Shown: positions 11,575 through 23,240 of the stretch, piece after piece
Layout: each line of letters begins with the position of its first letter
Position numbering within the stretch: position 1 is the stretch's first letter
NCBI GenBank assembly: GCA_014904845.1
Contig: MU119335.1
Location: 1 to 64,000 of the forward strand
From: Acephala macrosclerotiorum
Lineage: Eukaryota > Ascomycota > Leotiomycetes > Helotiales > Mollisiaceae
Direction: 5' to 3'
DNA length: 64,000 nucleotides
Position numbers and translations under genes: made by a program
Notes under the pieces: model-generated
What the model was told of the DNA's origin: nothing
Database searches by the model: none
Seen by the model: the letters and a program-made list of their open reading frames with translations, nothing else

Positions 11575-12124
11575 GGAAAATGAAAACGGAATAGTATAAG
11601 CTCGAAATCACATCCAAGGCGTAAAGGCACAGGAATTGATTGATATTGCGTATTTTTAAAGCAAGAAAGAGTAAAAAAATTTGGATTATAATATATAACA
11701 TCAAAAAATAAAAAAAATTCTATTTTTTCTTTCAATTATATAATTTTTATTAAATTAAATTATTTGAAAATTTATTCGAAAAACAAATTTATTTTTTATT
11801 TTTTATTTCAAGCGAAATTCGAAAAGAATATTTAATCGAATTATTTATTTATTTTTTATTTTTATTAATATCTTTGCAAATTTCATTTATTCGGGAAAAA
11901 TAAGATTAGTCTAAGGAGATTTATATTAAGCTAGCTTCAGCCTATACCGCAATCCTCCGGGTCATGTCGAGTGATTATGACAGCATCTGAGAACGCCTTG
12001 GACATATCTTCCATGGACATTCTGCGATTTTATGATTGCTACAAATCCCAGTGCTGTCCTCCAGCAATGAGTCAAAGCAATCCATGCCCCTGACCCAGGC
12101 TTTTGTTTCTCTCAGCATCGGCTT
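11575..12124. other. AT-rich tract
   Basis: From about 11690 to 11920 the sequence is strongly A/T with long TTTATT and TTTTTATT runs and no coding frame. It flanks the broken HET gene on the right as the 8.4-8.55 kb patch does on the left. The remainder shows nothing recognisable. Confidence 0.55.
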
Positions 12125-12488
12125 TCAAGAACCATCGCCAGGCCCAACATCAATAACCTGCATGGATAATTTTTGATTCGCCTGTCGACACAAGTCACCG
12201 TGCCTTTCCAAACACGTTCTAATCCAAAATTTTGCCAATTCGAAATCTATCTGCCTTAATATTACAATAGAGTTGAACTTTACCATGAGGTACCACAGGC
12301 TCTCAACGCGCGTAAATGAGCTTCCCATTAACTCGGCCTCCATGATCGGAGCCTTCAGTATCAACAAGATGAAAATCAATATTGCTGATACCATGCCACT
12401 GCTCTACCTCAGCTTCTTCTCGAAAGAGATAGCCAGAGACAGCGCACATGATTCCCGCATTCTTGACCCCATCAGGTAAATCATTCAA
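12125..12488 (-). pseudogene. HET-type protein N-terminal scrap
   Basis: Two overlapping minus-strand frames read like the region before a HET core. The first has REEAEVEQWHGISNIDF (about 12440-12390). The second has LAKFWIRTCLERHGDLCRQ ending in MQVIDVG (12210-12130), resembling the 'W...C...H..C......LPTRVIDVG' stretch that precedes the HET domain. The link between them needs a frameshift and the HET domain itself is absent. Assignment is by pattern only. Confidence 0.4.
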
Positions 12489-12793
12489 AAAAAATTAACC
12501 AGCTCCTGAAATTTCAGAGATCAAAACGTCGAATATCACTTTACAGAGTGGATATTTCCCTCCTCTCGAGCTCTGTGTACGTCGCATAGTGTGGGGTTGA
12601 CTCCCCGACTAACAATCTGTCGAGATCAATTGCTTTGCAAGCGTCGCAGGCAATCATGAGCTCGTAGGTAATCAGTTGTTGTCACCCAGGTATGAGGGGA
12701 TCGGATTTTCTGCTGAAGCCCAGCCATCTTCAGGCAACAGCTTGAGGCTGTGCTCCTTTGGCCAATTGACGCTTGACGCATGCAACAATGTAT

Positions 12794-12914
12794 GAAAGCT
12801 CTCACCGAAGACCAGGTTTCAAACTGCTCTTACGAGTCTGCATCTGCATCTGCTGTAAGAAAGCTCTCACCGAAGACCAGGTTTCAAACTACTCGTACGT
12901 GTCTGCATCTGCAT
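12794..12914. repeat. Tandem duplication, 65-bp period
   Basis: Two 56-bp copies (12794-12849 and 12859-12914) starting GAAAGCTCTCACCGAAG differ at only three positions and are separated by 9 bp. No coding frame is supported across them. Confidence 0.85.
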
Positions 12915-13103
12915 GAGGCTAGCTTTTCAGTCCGGCCTCACCGAGAAGTGGCTTCTGCTGAAGAGTAATCGAGACGTCAAATGAGCTGCGCCTCCTCCAC
13001 AAGTCCAAGTCAACCTAAAATCTGCGACAGCAACTGTTCTTAGTGCACATGCGTTTCTATACTGAAGTTACTCAAGTTGTGGGCTCACATGTCAAGTTTC
13101 AAT

Positions 13104-14234
13104 TCATCTCACCCGCGAAGCACCAGTATCCATCTCATATACATCGATATCCCTAGCCAGCCTTGTCGGTCTACCCACCACACTATTCGCACACGGTCCT
13201 TCTACCACATCATAATCCAGAATACCAGATCTCATCTCATACCGTCCCCCTCCTCCTTCTCTTCCTTGTGCCTTGTCAGAATAACCACCAATGGGCAATG
13301 GAGTCCCTTCCATATGGATATGATGATGCATTATCTCCGAAACATGTCTTTGCTCCTTCCTCCTTCTCCAGAATAAGAGCGCGATGATTAGTAAAGCGAT
13401 GGTGAGAAGGGTGACGGCGATTACTATTCCGGTGAGCCCTCCTATGCCGATTCTCTTGGTCGTAGAGCTTGTTATGCCATTACCTATCGTCGGTGTTGAG
13501 ATCTATTGAATGACACTGCTCGTGATCGTAAGAGAACTTGACGCAGGCGCGAGCTTGATTCCGTTGACACGCCACGCATAAACAATCCGCGACGTTGTGG
13601 TAGTGGTGATCGATGGACGACATGATGTAAAAGTAGTACATATCGGAACAGTGAGAACCTGGCCGGAGGTGAGGTTTGAGGTGCATTGCGAGGGAAACGA
13701 GCCGGGAGTATTGAGGGACGCGAATGGTGTTGCTAGACCGTATTGTCTGTTTCCCTTCCGTTAGCTACCTTAAGTATGATATAACATAACCACGCATATC
13801 AAAACTTGGGAATTCAAAGTGAAGAAAAGTGAGACTGAAGAAGGACAACACAAAATCATAGGATTTGAATTCCCTTCAACAACAGCAGCCCCCACAGTCG
13901 AATACGTAGCATGACACACAAAACCCCCATCCCCTCCCAACAACGTCGTCGTAGCTAAGCTCGGAAAACTCCCTTGTGCTTACGAAGCGGTGAATTCTGG
14001 TGCTTGAAAAGCGCTTGCGGAGTCAGGAGAGATGACGGCAACGAGGTAGGGGTCGAAGGCTAGGACTGTGGTGTAGGTTGGGAGGGAGGATTGGAGGTTG
14101 AGGTTGAGGCTGATGTATAGTTGGGTTGAGCAGGAGGGAGTTGAGGGGAAGAGAGTTGGGAGGGGGACGTACGCTGTTGGGTGGTTGTTGGTGGCTGTTG
14201 TGAGGGATTCGAGGGGAAAGGTGGTTGTGGTCAT
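13104..14234 (-). pseudogene. Single-pass membrane protein with two in-frame stops
   Basis: The minus-strand reading starts at 14234 (MTTTTFPLESL). It has an extracellular part with VCHATYSTVG and CCPS, an intron of about 47 nt (GTGGTT...AACAG near 13795-13749), then a Cys/Thr/Ser-rich segment. A transmembrane helix follows (GIVIAVTLLTIALLIIALLF, about 13435-13375), then RRRKEQ and a cytoplasmic tail ending at 13104. This order matches a large family of fungal ectodomain-TM-tail proteins. The frame is broken by TAA near 13980 and TAG near 13504; both positions would be Gln by a single C-to-T change. The first stop is also part of a GTAAGC donor-like sequence, so an unrecognised intron is an alternative. 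Call it a pseudogene or a misspliced model. Confidence 0.5.
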
Positions 14235-15093
14235 GATGATAGAGGTGTGGCTGCTGCCAGATATTTGGAAGATCTTGATTGAAGATACAACGCTGAATTC
14301 TTGTTATTGCGCGTGTCTTGCGCACGGGTTGTGGTTGTGTACGTATATCGAGCATCGGGGACGTCGAGAAACTACGGTAACGACCTCAGGACTGAGCGGC
14401 GGAACTCTTCTGCCGTGTATCTGGTCCATGAGACATTCCAAACATTGCTCTTTTCAAGTAGCACTAGCTGTCTTGCATGAAGCCTTGGAATGCGGGAGCC
14501 ATTTCTTGCTCTTGATACCAGCGCACTCCTATTGCTTGAACAAGGAATCGAAAATAGTGACGACTTCTGAAAACGAAAAATCAAATAAAAGCGAAAAGGT
14601 TCTTAGGGTCGAACATGCAACATATGAGCATTTCGCTCTCCCTTGTTTCGAAAGAGCGCATAAAGCTCTTACCCATTATGCATCGAATATCTCATGCATT
14701 GAATATCTCGACTATTGAGTAATTGAGGGACAATGTGAGCTTCTCTTACTTCCAAAAGCAACCACAATTTCGAGGACATTGGCCATGCTTTGTCTCCCCT
14801 CACATCGTGGTCTCTTCCTAATACCTTGGTATCACTTCCTTGTGGATAGTTGATGTCGGTCCGCAACTTCGAGCCATCTGAAGTCTGTCCGTCGCTATGA
14901 CAGGTTCTGTGATCTCTCGAGAGGGTCGTATGTGTGGTGCAGCGGGAGCGAGGCTAGTTTCGACTTGGCCGTGGTAGATTCAGACCACTCCTTCTCTCTT
15001 TTGGCAGGCTTGATAAAGTGCCCCCGGTGCCTCTGTAGCCACGCCCGAGACCTGTATAGTTGTATGTGGTGATGCCGATTTCGGTTGCGCGCT
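14235..15093. other. Intergenic, no supported gene
   Basis: The open frame on the plus strand at 14098-14718 overlaps the membrane-protein gene and shows no motif. The 3' end of the PP2A methylesterase lies to the right. Nothing else seen. Confidence 0.45.
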
Positions 15094-16427
15094 CTACACC
15101 TTCTTGCCAGCTCGAAGCATGTCTGACACTTTCGGTGGCAGCACCAACGCACTTCTGTCGTTTCGTTTATAAAAATCAACAATGACCATTGCCGTTTTCT
15201 CGGGAAGATCTTCGTGTATAAAGTGGCCAGCTTCAGGGAAGACTTGTAGAGCATATTTGCCTGCATCGCGTCAGCATAAACCCATACTAACCAAAGAAAT
15301 CCATTCCTACCTTGCATTTGCCCAATCGTAAGCTCTTTATCCAGCCTATCCGTCCCCGCCAAAAGCAACAGCTTCCCTCCTCTCGCCTCGAGAAACTTCT
15401 TACTAAGCCCAATGAACCATCCTTCCCAGAACGGTTGCGTAGCAGCAAGATCCGTTCGCCAGGTCCATGATCTCGAACTCCTCACTTCCGGGTCATGTCT
15501 AAGAAGAGCTGGAACACTTGTTCTTGCCGACATCGAGTTTCGAATCGTTCTCGACCGAATATGCCACTCAATTCCCGATTCCAGAGAAGGGAATCCAGCA
15601 GGCCGTGTAGAGAGATATGTCTGCATGCTCTGTAGTGCATCTATAGCTGATCCTTCAACCACATCTAACACTGCGTATCCGAGGACAGAGTTGCCCAAGT
15701 TCCCACTCTTGGCTACATCGGTAACGACTGCTCCTCCCAGAGAGTGCCCAACGAGGACAAGCGGTGGCATTGTCTTCCACCCCATTTGTATCTTTGTTTT
15801 GTCTATAACAACTAACAGATCTGTACTCAGAGTCTCTAAACTGAGGTCTAAGACTTCTTGTTCGGGTGCGATTTTCGTTGAGCCGTGACCGCGAGCATCG
15901 AGGGATAATATGCCGGCAGATGGTAATCGTTTTCGGATTTCAGCAGTCAGTGCTGCGAATGACAGCCCAGAGGATCCTGCGCCGTGGTGCATTATGAATA
16001 ATGGTGCTGAACCGACTGGTGATGTGAGGTAGGCATGATATGTTATTGTCACAGAGTCGGCAGTAGATTCGAGGAATAATTCGCGTTCGAAGTATCTGGT
16101 CCAGGGTATTTGGTCCATTGTTCTTTTATTTGGAGATCTAAATCGGGCATATCAGCTTTTTGCCTCACTCTGGTATGAATAGGTTTACCCTTGAGGCCGT
16201 GCAAATAGCTTCTGGTTCTGGGAAGGGATAATCGTGCCAGTCGAAGACGCAGAAGACGCGGAGGAGGCAGAAGACGAGTCATCATCATGATGAAGCTCCA
16301 CAGTTTCTGCGTCGAAGGCATCCGTCTCTTCTTCTTCGTCTGCTTCGAGAAATGGCGCTGCTGGGGGCATAGTCGCGGGAAAGCTTGACAGCTTGGCTTT
16401 GGCAAATGCTCTTTGAAGGTCGCTCAT
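15094..16427 (-). CDS. PPE1: Protein phosphatase methylesterase 1 (PP2A demethylase)
   Basis: Alpha/beta-hydrolase that removes the C-terminal methyl ester from the PP2A catalytic subunit. Exons 16427-16189, 16137-15311 and 15260-15094 give 410 aa with consistent phases (2, 1). The disordered acidic/Ser-rich N-terminus is followed by WTRYFERELFL and the oxyanion loop HHGAGSSGLSFA. DARGHGST and the nucleophile elbow LVGHSLGGAVV are followed by the specific block VVEGSAIDALQSMQTYLSTRP. The last exon supplies FPEAGHFIHEDLPEKTA with the catalytic His and ends MLRAGKKV. The exon 2-3 join uses GTAGGA...GCAG. HSLGG and the family-specific DVVEG.A block distinguish it from other hydrolases. Confidence 0.93.
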
Positions 16428-16669
16428 TGTGGGCTGATTGTTATGAGGGAGGAAGCATCTCAGATGGAGAGATTTGTACTCAATCGGGCATCCGGTGAAT
16501 GGGTCTGAGATGATTGTCGGTTTGGAAGAGATCAGTCGAGATGTTGTTTATGTTGTCTGAATGGTACGAACATTCCGAGGTCGATGTTGGTCTCGCTTAG
16601 ATTAGATAGGGGCAATGTGGGGTGAGGAGCTTGGACTCTTTTGTGTGGGGTGACACCGATCCAAGCTGA

Positions 16670-16918
16670 CTCTCAGTAGGAGAAATAAGTGGCCGATTTT
16701 TGTACGCGAGAACACTAAAAAGTCCCTTGATCAACTCTATGCTCCTCCCTCGGCTACGTTCTAAAATTCATAAAACTATCAAGAATACTTCTCGAAAAGC
16801 TGCTTGATATTTGTATCAAGAATTATTAAGCAGTTTATTAGTTGGTTGTTGGTAGGAATGCGGGTTTATTGCATTTGTACCTGTGCTAAAATCGGCCACT
16901 TATTTCTCCGACTGAGAG
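16670..16918. mobile_element. MITE-like element with 31-bp TIRs and 5-bp flanking repeat
   Basis: The left arm (16670-16700) begins CTCTCAGTAGGAGAAATAAG. The right arm (16888-16918) is its reverse complement with one mismatch. The immediately flanking bases are GCTGA on both sides (16665-16669 and 16919-16923), a plausible target-site duplication. The 187-bp interior is non-coding. It sits about 240 bp upstream of the PPE1 start, in the gap before the DUF2417 gene. The superfamily is not assigned: 5-bp duplications are uncommon among eukaryotic cut-and-paste elements. Confidence 0.75.
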
Positions 16919-17389
16919 GCTGATCAACAACTTCAACTTTCACTTTCACTGGTCCCTTCAATCCATCACCATGCCCTTCAGTATCAAATTGTCAACCAGT
17001 TCAGTCTGCATATGTTTCACTCAGAACTGTGGCTATCACGAGCTTTTTAAGAGAAATTTCCCATGATCGGTTTCTCCAATCGTATGTCGATGCGCAAGTG
17101 CAGCGGGATGATGTCACTGCAGCAGTACTTCAGCTTTCCAAGTCCATTCCCAACATGGCCACCAACTTTCCCCCTTTAACTAAATGCACGTTAGAGCAGC
17201 AGCTTAGCACTGAGCATCATTGGTGATACCTTTTAGCTCGATTGCGCATCTCTATTTGCTAAACCCTGTTTCCCCTCCTCGAGATCTTGATCTCTTTCTT
17301 ACGTTCTAGCTGCAGTATCAAGATTGAAGACTTTTCTATCTTGCACAGGACAACACTCACAGCTGCTTCGAACTCGACCAACTGTCAAC

Positions 17390-19036
17390 ATGGTCTCCCT
17401 CTGGGGAACGAAGAAGGATGGCGACGACCCTGAGGTCGAAGCTCCGCAGAATGGAAATGGGGCGGAACCCAGCGAACCCCGCGCATCAGAAGCAGACGAG
17501 CGTACACGTTTGCTGCCCCATAATCGCCCTCCGCCTCATCAAGGATATCTGAGCCCTGATGACCCAGCGGTAAGCTTTTCCTCTATCAGAAGCCCCGTGG
17601 GCTCCGCTAACAGATACTAGGTATCACCATACAACCTGTGGAGTGTTCGATTCCTTCGCTACTTCACAGTCTTCTTCGCCATTGTCACTTTCATCTGGTG
17701 GGTGCTTCTACTAGTCTCAATCTTCGTCAGCCCACCAGGCATGCACTCTCGAGGCTCCGGATTCTTCGACTTCTCCTACACGACCTTGACCCTCGGCTTG
17801 CTCTTGACGGTCCTCCTCTTCTTCTCGACTCCCTCCAAGGCAGCACAGGTATCATGCCTAGTCATTGCAGTCATTCTGTTGATCGATATGATCATGATCG
17901 TGGCTGTACCACAACTCCGTTTTGAGGAAGGATGGGTCGGAATTGCTAGCGTAGTCTGGGCACTACTCATCAGCATCTGGACAGTCTTCACAGACAGAAT
18001 CGTCACTTGGGGCAAGCATGAGGAAGAGGAACGCCTCACTGGTCGCTACGAGACTCGCCGCACTCTCACAGAATGGCTCGCCGTCCTTTTGTCAACCGTC
18101 GTCTTGATCGTCATCGCTGTGGTGGCAGTACTTATGACTGCCACTCTGATCCTCCGAGCTCGCGACGCCTCCCTTGCACCTCCTGGAGACCGATACTATG
18201 TTGATGGCGACAAGTACCGCATCCACGTCTTCTGCGAAGGCAATACAACGACACACAAGGACGAGAAAGTACCAACTGTTCTTTTCGAAGCAGGAGAGCG
18301 ACCATTCGCTGGTAGTATGCTTTTATTCGCTGAGAACGCCCTCGCAAACGGAAGCATCAGCAGATACTGCTACTCCGATCGTCCAGGTCTCGGCTGGTCC
18401 GACAACGCACCATCTCCATTCTCCGCTGGCATGTCAGCCGACGTCCTTTCCGAAGCTCTTGCTCGTGCCGGTGAAGAAGGTCCATGGGTCCTTGCTTCTG
18501 CTGGTATTGGCAGTATCTATTCCCGAATTTTCTCTTCCCGCCATGGCCGTGATGTCAAAGGCATCTTGCTCATCGATCCTGTCCACGAAGATCTGCTCTA
18601 CAAGGTCGGTGCTCCTTCTCGAGGTTTCCTCCTCTGGGCATGGGGTATCATCTCTCCTCTCGGGTTGGACCGTATCCCAGCCGCTCTCTTCAAAGGCCGT
18701 ACTCGCGAGGATCGAGTCTATGGTCGCTCTTCACACCAGAATGGGAAGTACATCAAAGCCAAACTTCAAGAGTCCCTGGTTGCAGATTCGTTGAGCAAGA
18801 ATGAGGTTAGCAGTGCGCGGAATATTCAAAAGGAGGGTACGCCATTGGCCCTTATCAGTTCCGGTATTGAGGTCAGAAGGAGTAGTGAATGGGAGAAGAA
18901 GCAGAAGGATTTGAGTGGATTGACAAATAATTTGAAGAGTTGGGATATTGTCAATAAGGCCCCGCATGAGGTGTGGGAGACCTACAACGGAAGACAGACT
19001 ATCGAGAATCGATTGAAGGAGTTGATCAAGGTCTGA
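17390..19036 (+). CDS. DUF2417 membrane protein with alpha/beta-hydrolase-like domain
   Basis: Two exons (17390-17569, 17621-19036; GTAAGC donor, phase 0) give 531 aa. The N-terminus is hydrophilic and acidic (ERTRLLPHN). After residue 60 come several membrane segments: FTVFFAIVTFIWWVLLLVSIF, TLTLGLLLTVLLFF, VSCLVIAVILLIDMIMIV, WALLISIWTVF and a long VVLIVIAVVAVLMTATLIL helix. The C-terminal half resembles an alpha/beta hydrolase (VPTVLFEAGE, YCYSDRPGLGWS), but the usual GxSxG is replaced by SAGIGS. The pattern fits fungal DUF2417 proteins, annotated as mitochondrial integral membrane proteins; activity unknown. An upstream start at 17324 is non-ATG, so ATG 17390 (MVSLWG) is preferred. Confidence 0.85.
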
Positions 19037-22000
19037 ATGACCTGATAAAGTCAGGACATGAGAGAATGATCAAACGAACGAGATGGGCTATATTTGGGGA
19101 TCAGTACATAGGGGCAGGTTGGATTATTATTGCGTTTTCTTTCATATACTTGTTGCATTTCAGCTTGGTGCTGGTCGGGTTTCCTCTTTCCTTCAGTATA
19201 GGATTATGATACTCTCTACACTAATGTCCAATACGAATGAATTTGTTCACTTGCTCTCAACGTCGGATATACTGACAGAAATGGCAAGACCTTCACCATG
19301 TCAAATTCACCCCCTCTTCCAAGCATAATACCTCGATCTTGCCCACTTCGACTCTACGAGTCACAGAGTTAGACCCTTCTCCCCCGAGTCGAGTCACGAG
19401 TTTTCAAACAGAGCTCTTTTGTAGTATGAATTCCCAGCGTAGGGTAATCTAAAGAGATCAAATTCTCCTATCGTTGTCAATGCCCCTCTCAAGGAGGGGG
19501 ATTTTCTGGTCTGGAAGCTAGTGCGGGTTACTGAAGATTCTTTTGTATGGCTCAAGTTGCTTGCTCTAAACAGTAGTCCTGTCGGACAAAATACACATTT
19601 TGTCTAATTTAGTGCTGCCTTGTTCTTGTTGTCAACCATTGTAACACTGTCAATTCTCTTAGCAATCATTCTATCTTCATGCCTTGACATTATACTAAGA
19701 GGCTCTCTTTCACAATCATCGAGTGTACATTCAGAACCATGTTTTCAACTGCAGTCTGGATACTAGGGTACTGAGGTTCAGGTCTCTATTCATCCACTCA
19801 GTCCCCGATCGTTAGGATCGAGCCCGTATCTAAAGCATATCCTTGCTTGGGGCCATAGAAGCTACAAGAGAACGTTTATATAGAGCAGAATTGGGATGGA
19901 TGCAGATTGTTATAGCTGGCCAAACGATTGTTGCCTACTCGTTTCTTCGATTCATGCTTATGATCCACACCTCATTCGCATACATATCCACGCCCCCATT
20001 CACGCCCACATTCGCGATATGACTTCACGTCTACTATCTGCCTCACTATTCCCAAGCCTCATCCCTACGAGTCTCTCGAGTTTGAGACGCGTCTTCGACT
20101 CTTCGGGTACAAATACACATACTGGGCGCTCCAAACGAACTAAGAACCCTCAACTTGCCAAACGCCACTTCCTCCGGCGTTCCGACGACGACAACGGCGA
20201 CGGCGACGAGCGTCTCGCAAAGTATGCGATATCAAGCTGCGTTGACAAGGCGTGGCGTTTTCGAATTCGTTTTCGAAATATGCTTCAGTTTGCTATAAAT
20301 ATTGAAAAAGTTTCCTCTTTGTTTGATCTGTACTTTTTATTATCAATACTCAGCTTGCTTTCAAGTATTTTTGCACTCATCTAGCCACGTCTTTGGATAT
20401 CACTATAGTCATCACTCTGATGTCTACCTCTATAGATACAATTGAATATCGATTTGGATATCTTCAACGACACAACCTTTCAAGGGAGAAGCTTATAAAG
20501 GACAAAGGAGACTTCACCTCGTCCCAGTTCTTCTCAGCCTTCTTGACCTTCTTGCGCAAGATAATTAAATGTAAAGGCCGCTCAAAAGCGTCTATATATA
20601 GTTTGAAAGATGTAGTATCGCTCTCTCCTTTGTTTGAGTCATCTAGAAGTCACATCCAGCCTCCTGCAAAGAATTTCGAGTGAATATGACGCCACTTCCA
20701 CTCTGTCGCAGGTTCTCAATTCACAACTCTCATATTCTCGCCCAACCTTAATCATATTCAATAGCATATGACGTCCCTGTCCCCATCTCCGCCTTCGTAT
20801 TGACTCACACCTTCGTTTCCCTAGACTAGCGTCCTTTCAAAACACGATAAATCGTGGACCAGAGTCGTTGACTTCTCTGCTATCAATCCAAAGCACACTC
20901 ACAACTAATCCGGAGACGTGAACTGTCGTCTTCGGGCATGGGATAGATTAGAGGTGGGTAGGGGTTTGCCTTTCGGGTCGTGAAAGGGTTTTAAGACGGT
21001 TTGGATTAGGGCGATGAGAATGGACAAATTTTGACAACAGCAAGTGCTTGCGTGGCATTCGTGATCTGGGAAATTCGCGGTGCTTTGAAATCTTTTGAAT
21101 CTTTTTTTCTCTTTCTTTTTTTCGCTAGCCTCTGAACATCCGACGACGAGCACAGTTAATTATTGACAGCAAATGCCAAGACAATGAGAATCCATCCTAG
21201 TGCTGCTATCTACGAGGATCCGGTAATTCTAAGCAAGAGGAATAATCGAGTAGAATGTACCGCTTCCAGTGACTTTTAAAGTCAAAAATCAAGAACACAA
21301 TGGAAAACCAATGCAAAGAATTTCTCCCTTACAACGCCCAGTAATCGTCTTGTCTAACAAGTCTATAAGTGACTTCCATATAAGCCTGCATTAAAGAAGT
21401 GAAATACAAGTCTGCCAGCTACGTCCCTAAGAGCTTCCATGTTCGTTGCCGAGATTCGATTATCGTGTGGTCTACGGAAGACTTTATACTCGCACGAAAT
21501 CGTAGCTAAACGTATTGTCAGCCTCGTTAAACGATTTAGGAAGATGATTCATGCAAGTCGTACTTTCCTTTGAGCCGTTGATACGACTTACATAAAAACA
21601 TCTCGAAACTCCGCTTGAAGAAAATGATTCTCACAATTCGCAACTCCCTTTCGGACGTTATAAGTGAATTCAAGTCGCAAGGCTATGCTCCGACTTGTGG
21701 CTTGATTAGCTAGCTTCATCGAATTTGAATCATCGCTACAAAGCAAGATGATTCACAAGTCGCACCCTCACTGGAGGTGTTAACGATGTATATGAGTCGC
21801 AGAAGTTCTACTCGACTTGTATTTCAAATCATACCCACTTGGCTGCCAATGACAAGTTATAATCCTGGTGGCTTCAACGCAGCCAACTCGACGTCACGGC
21901 TGTAGTAGCTTTGTCCTCTGCTTTCCACAATGGCGCACGAGGATCATTGAGTGGAATCTGCCACGTTGCTGATTTAGTCTGAGGCGCTAGTGAGAGGTTG

Positions 22001-22854
22001 GGTGAGAGAGCTGGGATGTTGACAGTGAGAAGGAGCTGTCAACACAAAGAAAACTTCGGATGGAACACCTGGCCTCACTCGATTAAATTGATCAGATGTA
22101 CAGAAGGGATTGCGTGTAAAACCCTCGAGATTCAAGGCTGAGAGTGCCAAAAGTGCGGACGGCACCAAAGATTGCCCAGTGAGTGGCTCAAGGATCATAG
22201 GTGTTTGTGCGTTGGAGCAAAATTGCGAACGAAGTCTCCTCTTTATACTCGTAGGGCTTGATGAATTTAGTTCTGCTCTACAGTTGGAGCATGAACGAAT
22301 TAGGAAAGTGAATCGCTCCAGACGAGGAGAAGTTCAAGTATAAGTGTGGGGGAGGTATCTCGCTTAAAAAGGGGCTTCCGAGGTAAATGACTTTTGCAAG
22401 ATGATTTGGATATCGTGGAAGAGATGGATCGGAGGTTCATAGGAGAACGGTGGACATTGTAGCCACGAGAGTTTTAGTCGCCGGAACGAAATTTGCGAAT
22501 ATGGCAAGTAGAGGTTGGGCAGTTACCACTCGAACAGAAATCAGCAGGGCGAAGAAGTAGGAAACTAAAGCATCGCGGATTACATCTAGAGCAAGAGAAA
22601 CTGATTCATATTCACAAGCAGACATTCAAATACATGGATTAGCGTCTGAGACACCAAGCATGGGCCATACAAAATCAATAGCACCAAGATGAAACGTGGT
22701 AAATTGACAAGGTGGATGCTCTCACTGTCTCGAAATTTCAGTGACTAGGGGGGACAGCAAGAACCCGAGCTCTCAAGAATCCGCCAATCAAATCCATTCG
22801 GCTTACACGATTGATGCTGAGGACTAAAGCTTCACCCCTAATCAAAAGCACAAC
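19037..22854. other. Long gene-poor interval
   Basis: No supported gene in 3.8 kb. The longest plus frame, 19896-20384, is His/Ser-rich at first with a hydrophobic end (FDLYFLLSILSLLSSIFALI). It has no homologue I recognise and no splice support. A minus frame at 22437-22625 is hydrophobic but isolated. 21.5-21.8 kb holds diverged repeats (separate entry). Confidence 0.4.
21541..21790. repeat. Three diverged copies of a non-coding motif
   Basis: Segments near 21541, 21621 and 21745 each read like (G)AAGATGATTC followed within a few bases by CAAGTCG or CAATTCG, then a CT-rich run, a GGNCGTT or GGTGTT core and an ATAxGACTT or TAAGTGA end. The spacing is about 80-125 bp. The similarity was judged by eye. 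Confidence 0.35.
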
Positions 22855-23240
22855 ATGCCCCAAACAATTCGCTCAAGCAAAACTCCCAACCCCAAACATC
22901 GCCCTCACTTCCCCACACTCCCTCAACCTCACCCTCATTCCCTTCCAGACCCACACAGATTTGAACAACCATTCCTCCTGTCAGCAAAGGCACCCAATCA
23001 ACGCGTAAGTCCCCATATTCTCATCAACCAAAACCACAAGTAACAAGAAAACAGCCTATCCCACCAGTGCCTGCAACCTCGGTTCAAATACCTTGGTCCG
23101 CCAATCCCGACTCTGCCATCACCACCCGTAACAGAAGCAAATACCTTGATTGAAATTTCTACACCGATACTCTTGGTTGGGCATCGGTGGTTTTTATGTC
23201 TTTTTTACTCCTTGGTTTGTCCGGTAAACCGGACAGTTGA
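22855..23240 (+). pseudogene. Possible small two-exon gene, ends early at TGA
   Basis: ATG 22855 opens a Pro/His/Arg-rich exon to 23004. A GTAAGT...ACAG intron (23005-23054) joins it in frame to PIPPVPATSVQIPWSANPDS followed by ITTRNRSKYLD, then TGA (23151). The same frame continues past the TGA as NFYTDTLGWASVVFMSFLLLGLSGKPDS to a stop at 23238-23240. This looks like a C-terminal membrane segment, with Trp or Ser expected at the TGA. Either an 83-aa product ending at 23153 or a gene with one nonsense change. Family unknown. Confidence 0.35.

Noticed and set aside
14098..14718. 206-codon plus-strand ORF
   Set aside because: Antisense to the membrane-protein gene for part of its length; no motif, no splice support.
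19896..20384. 162-codon plus-strand ORF with hydrophobic C-terminus
   Set aside because: Low-complexity His/Ser start, no recognisable domain, isolated in a gene-poor region.
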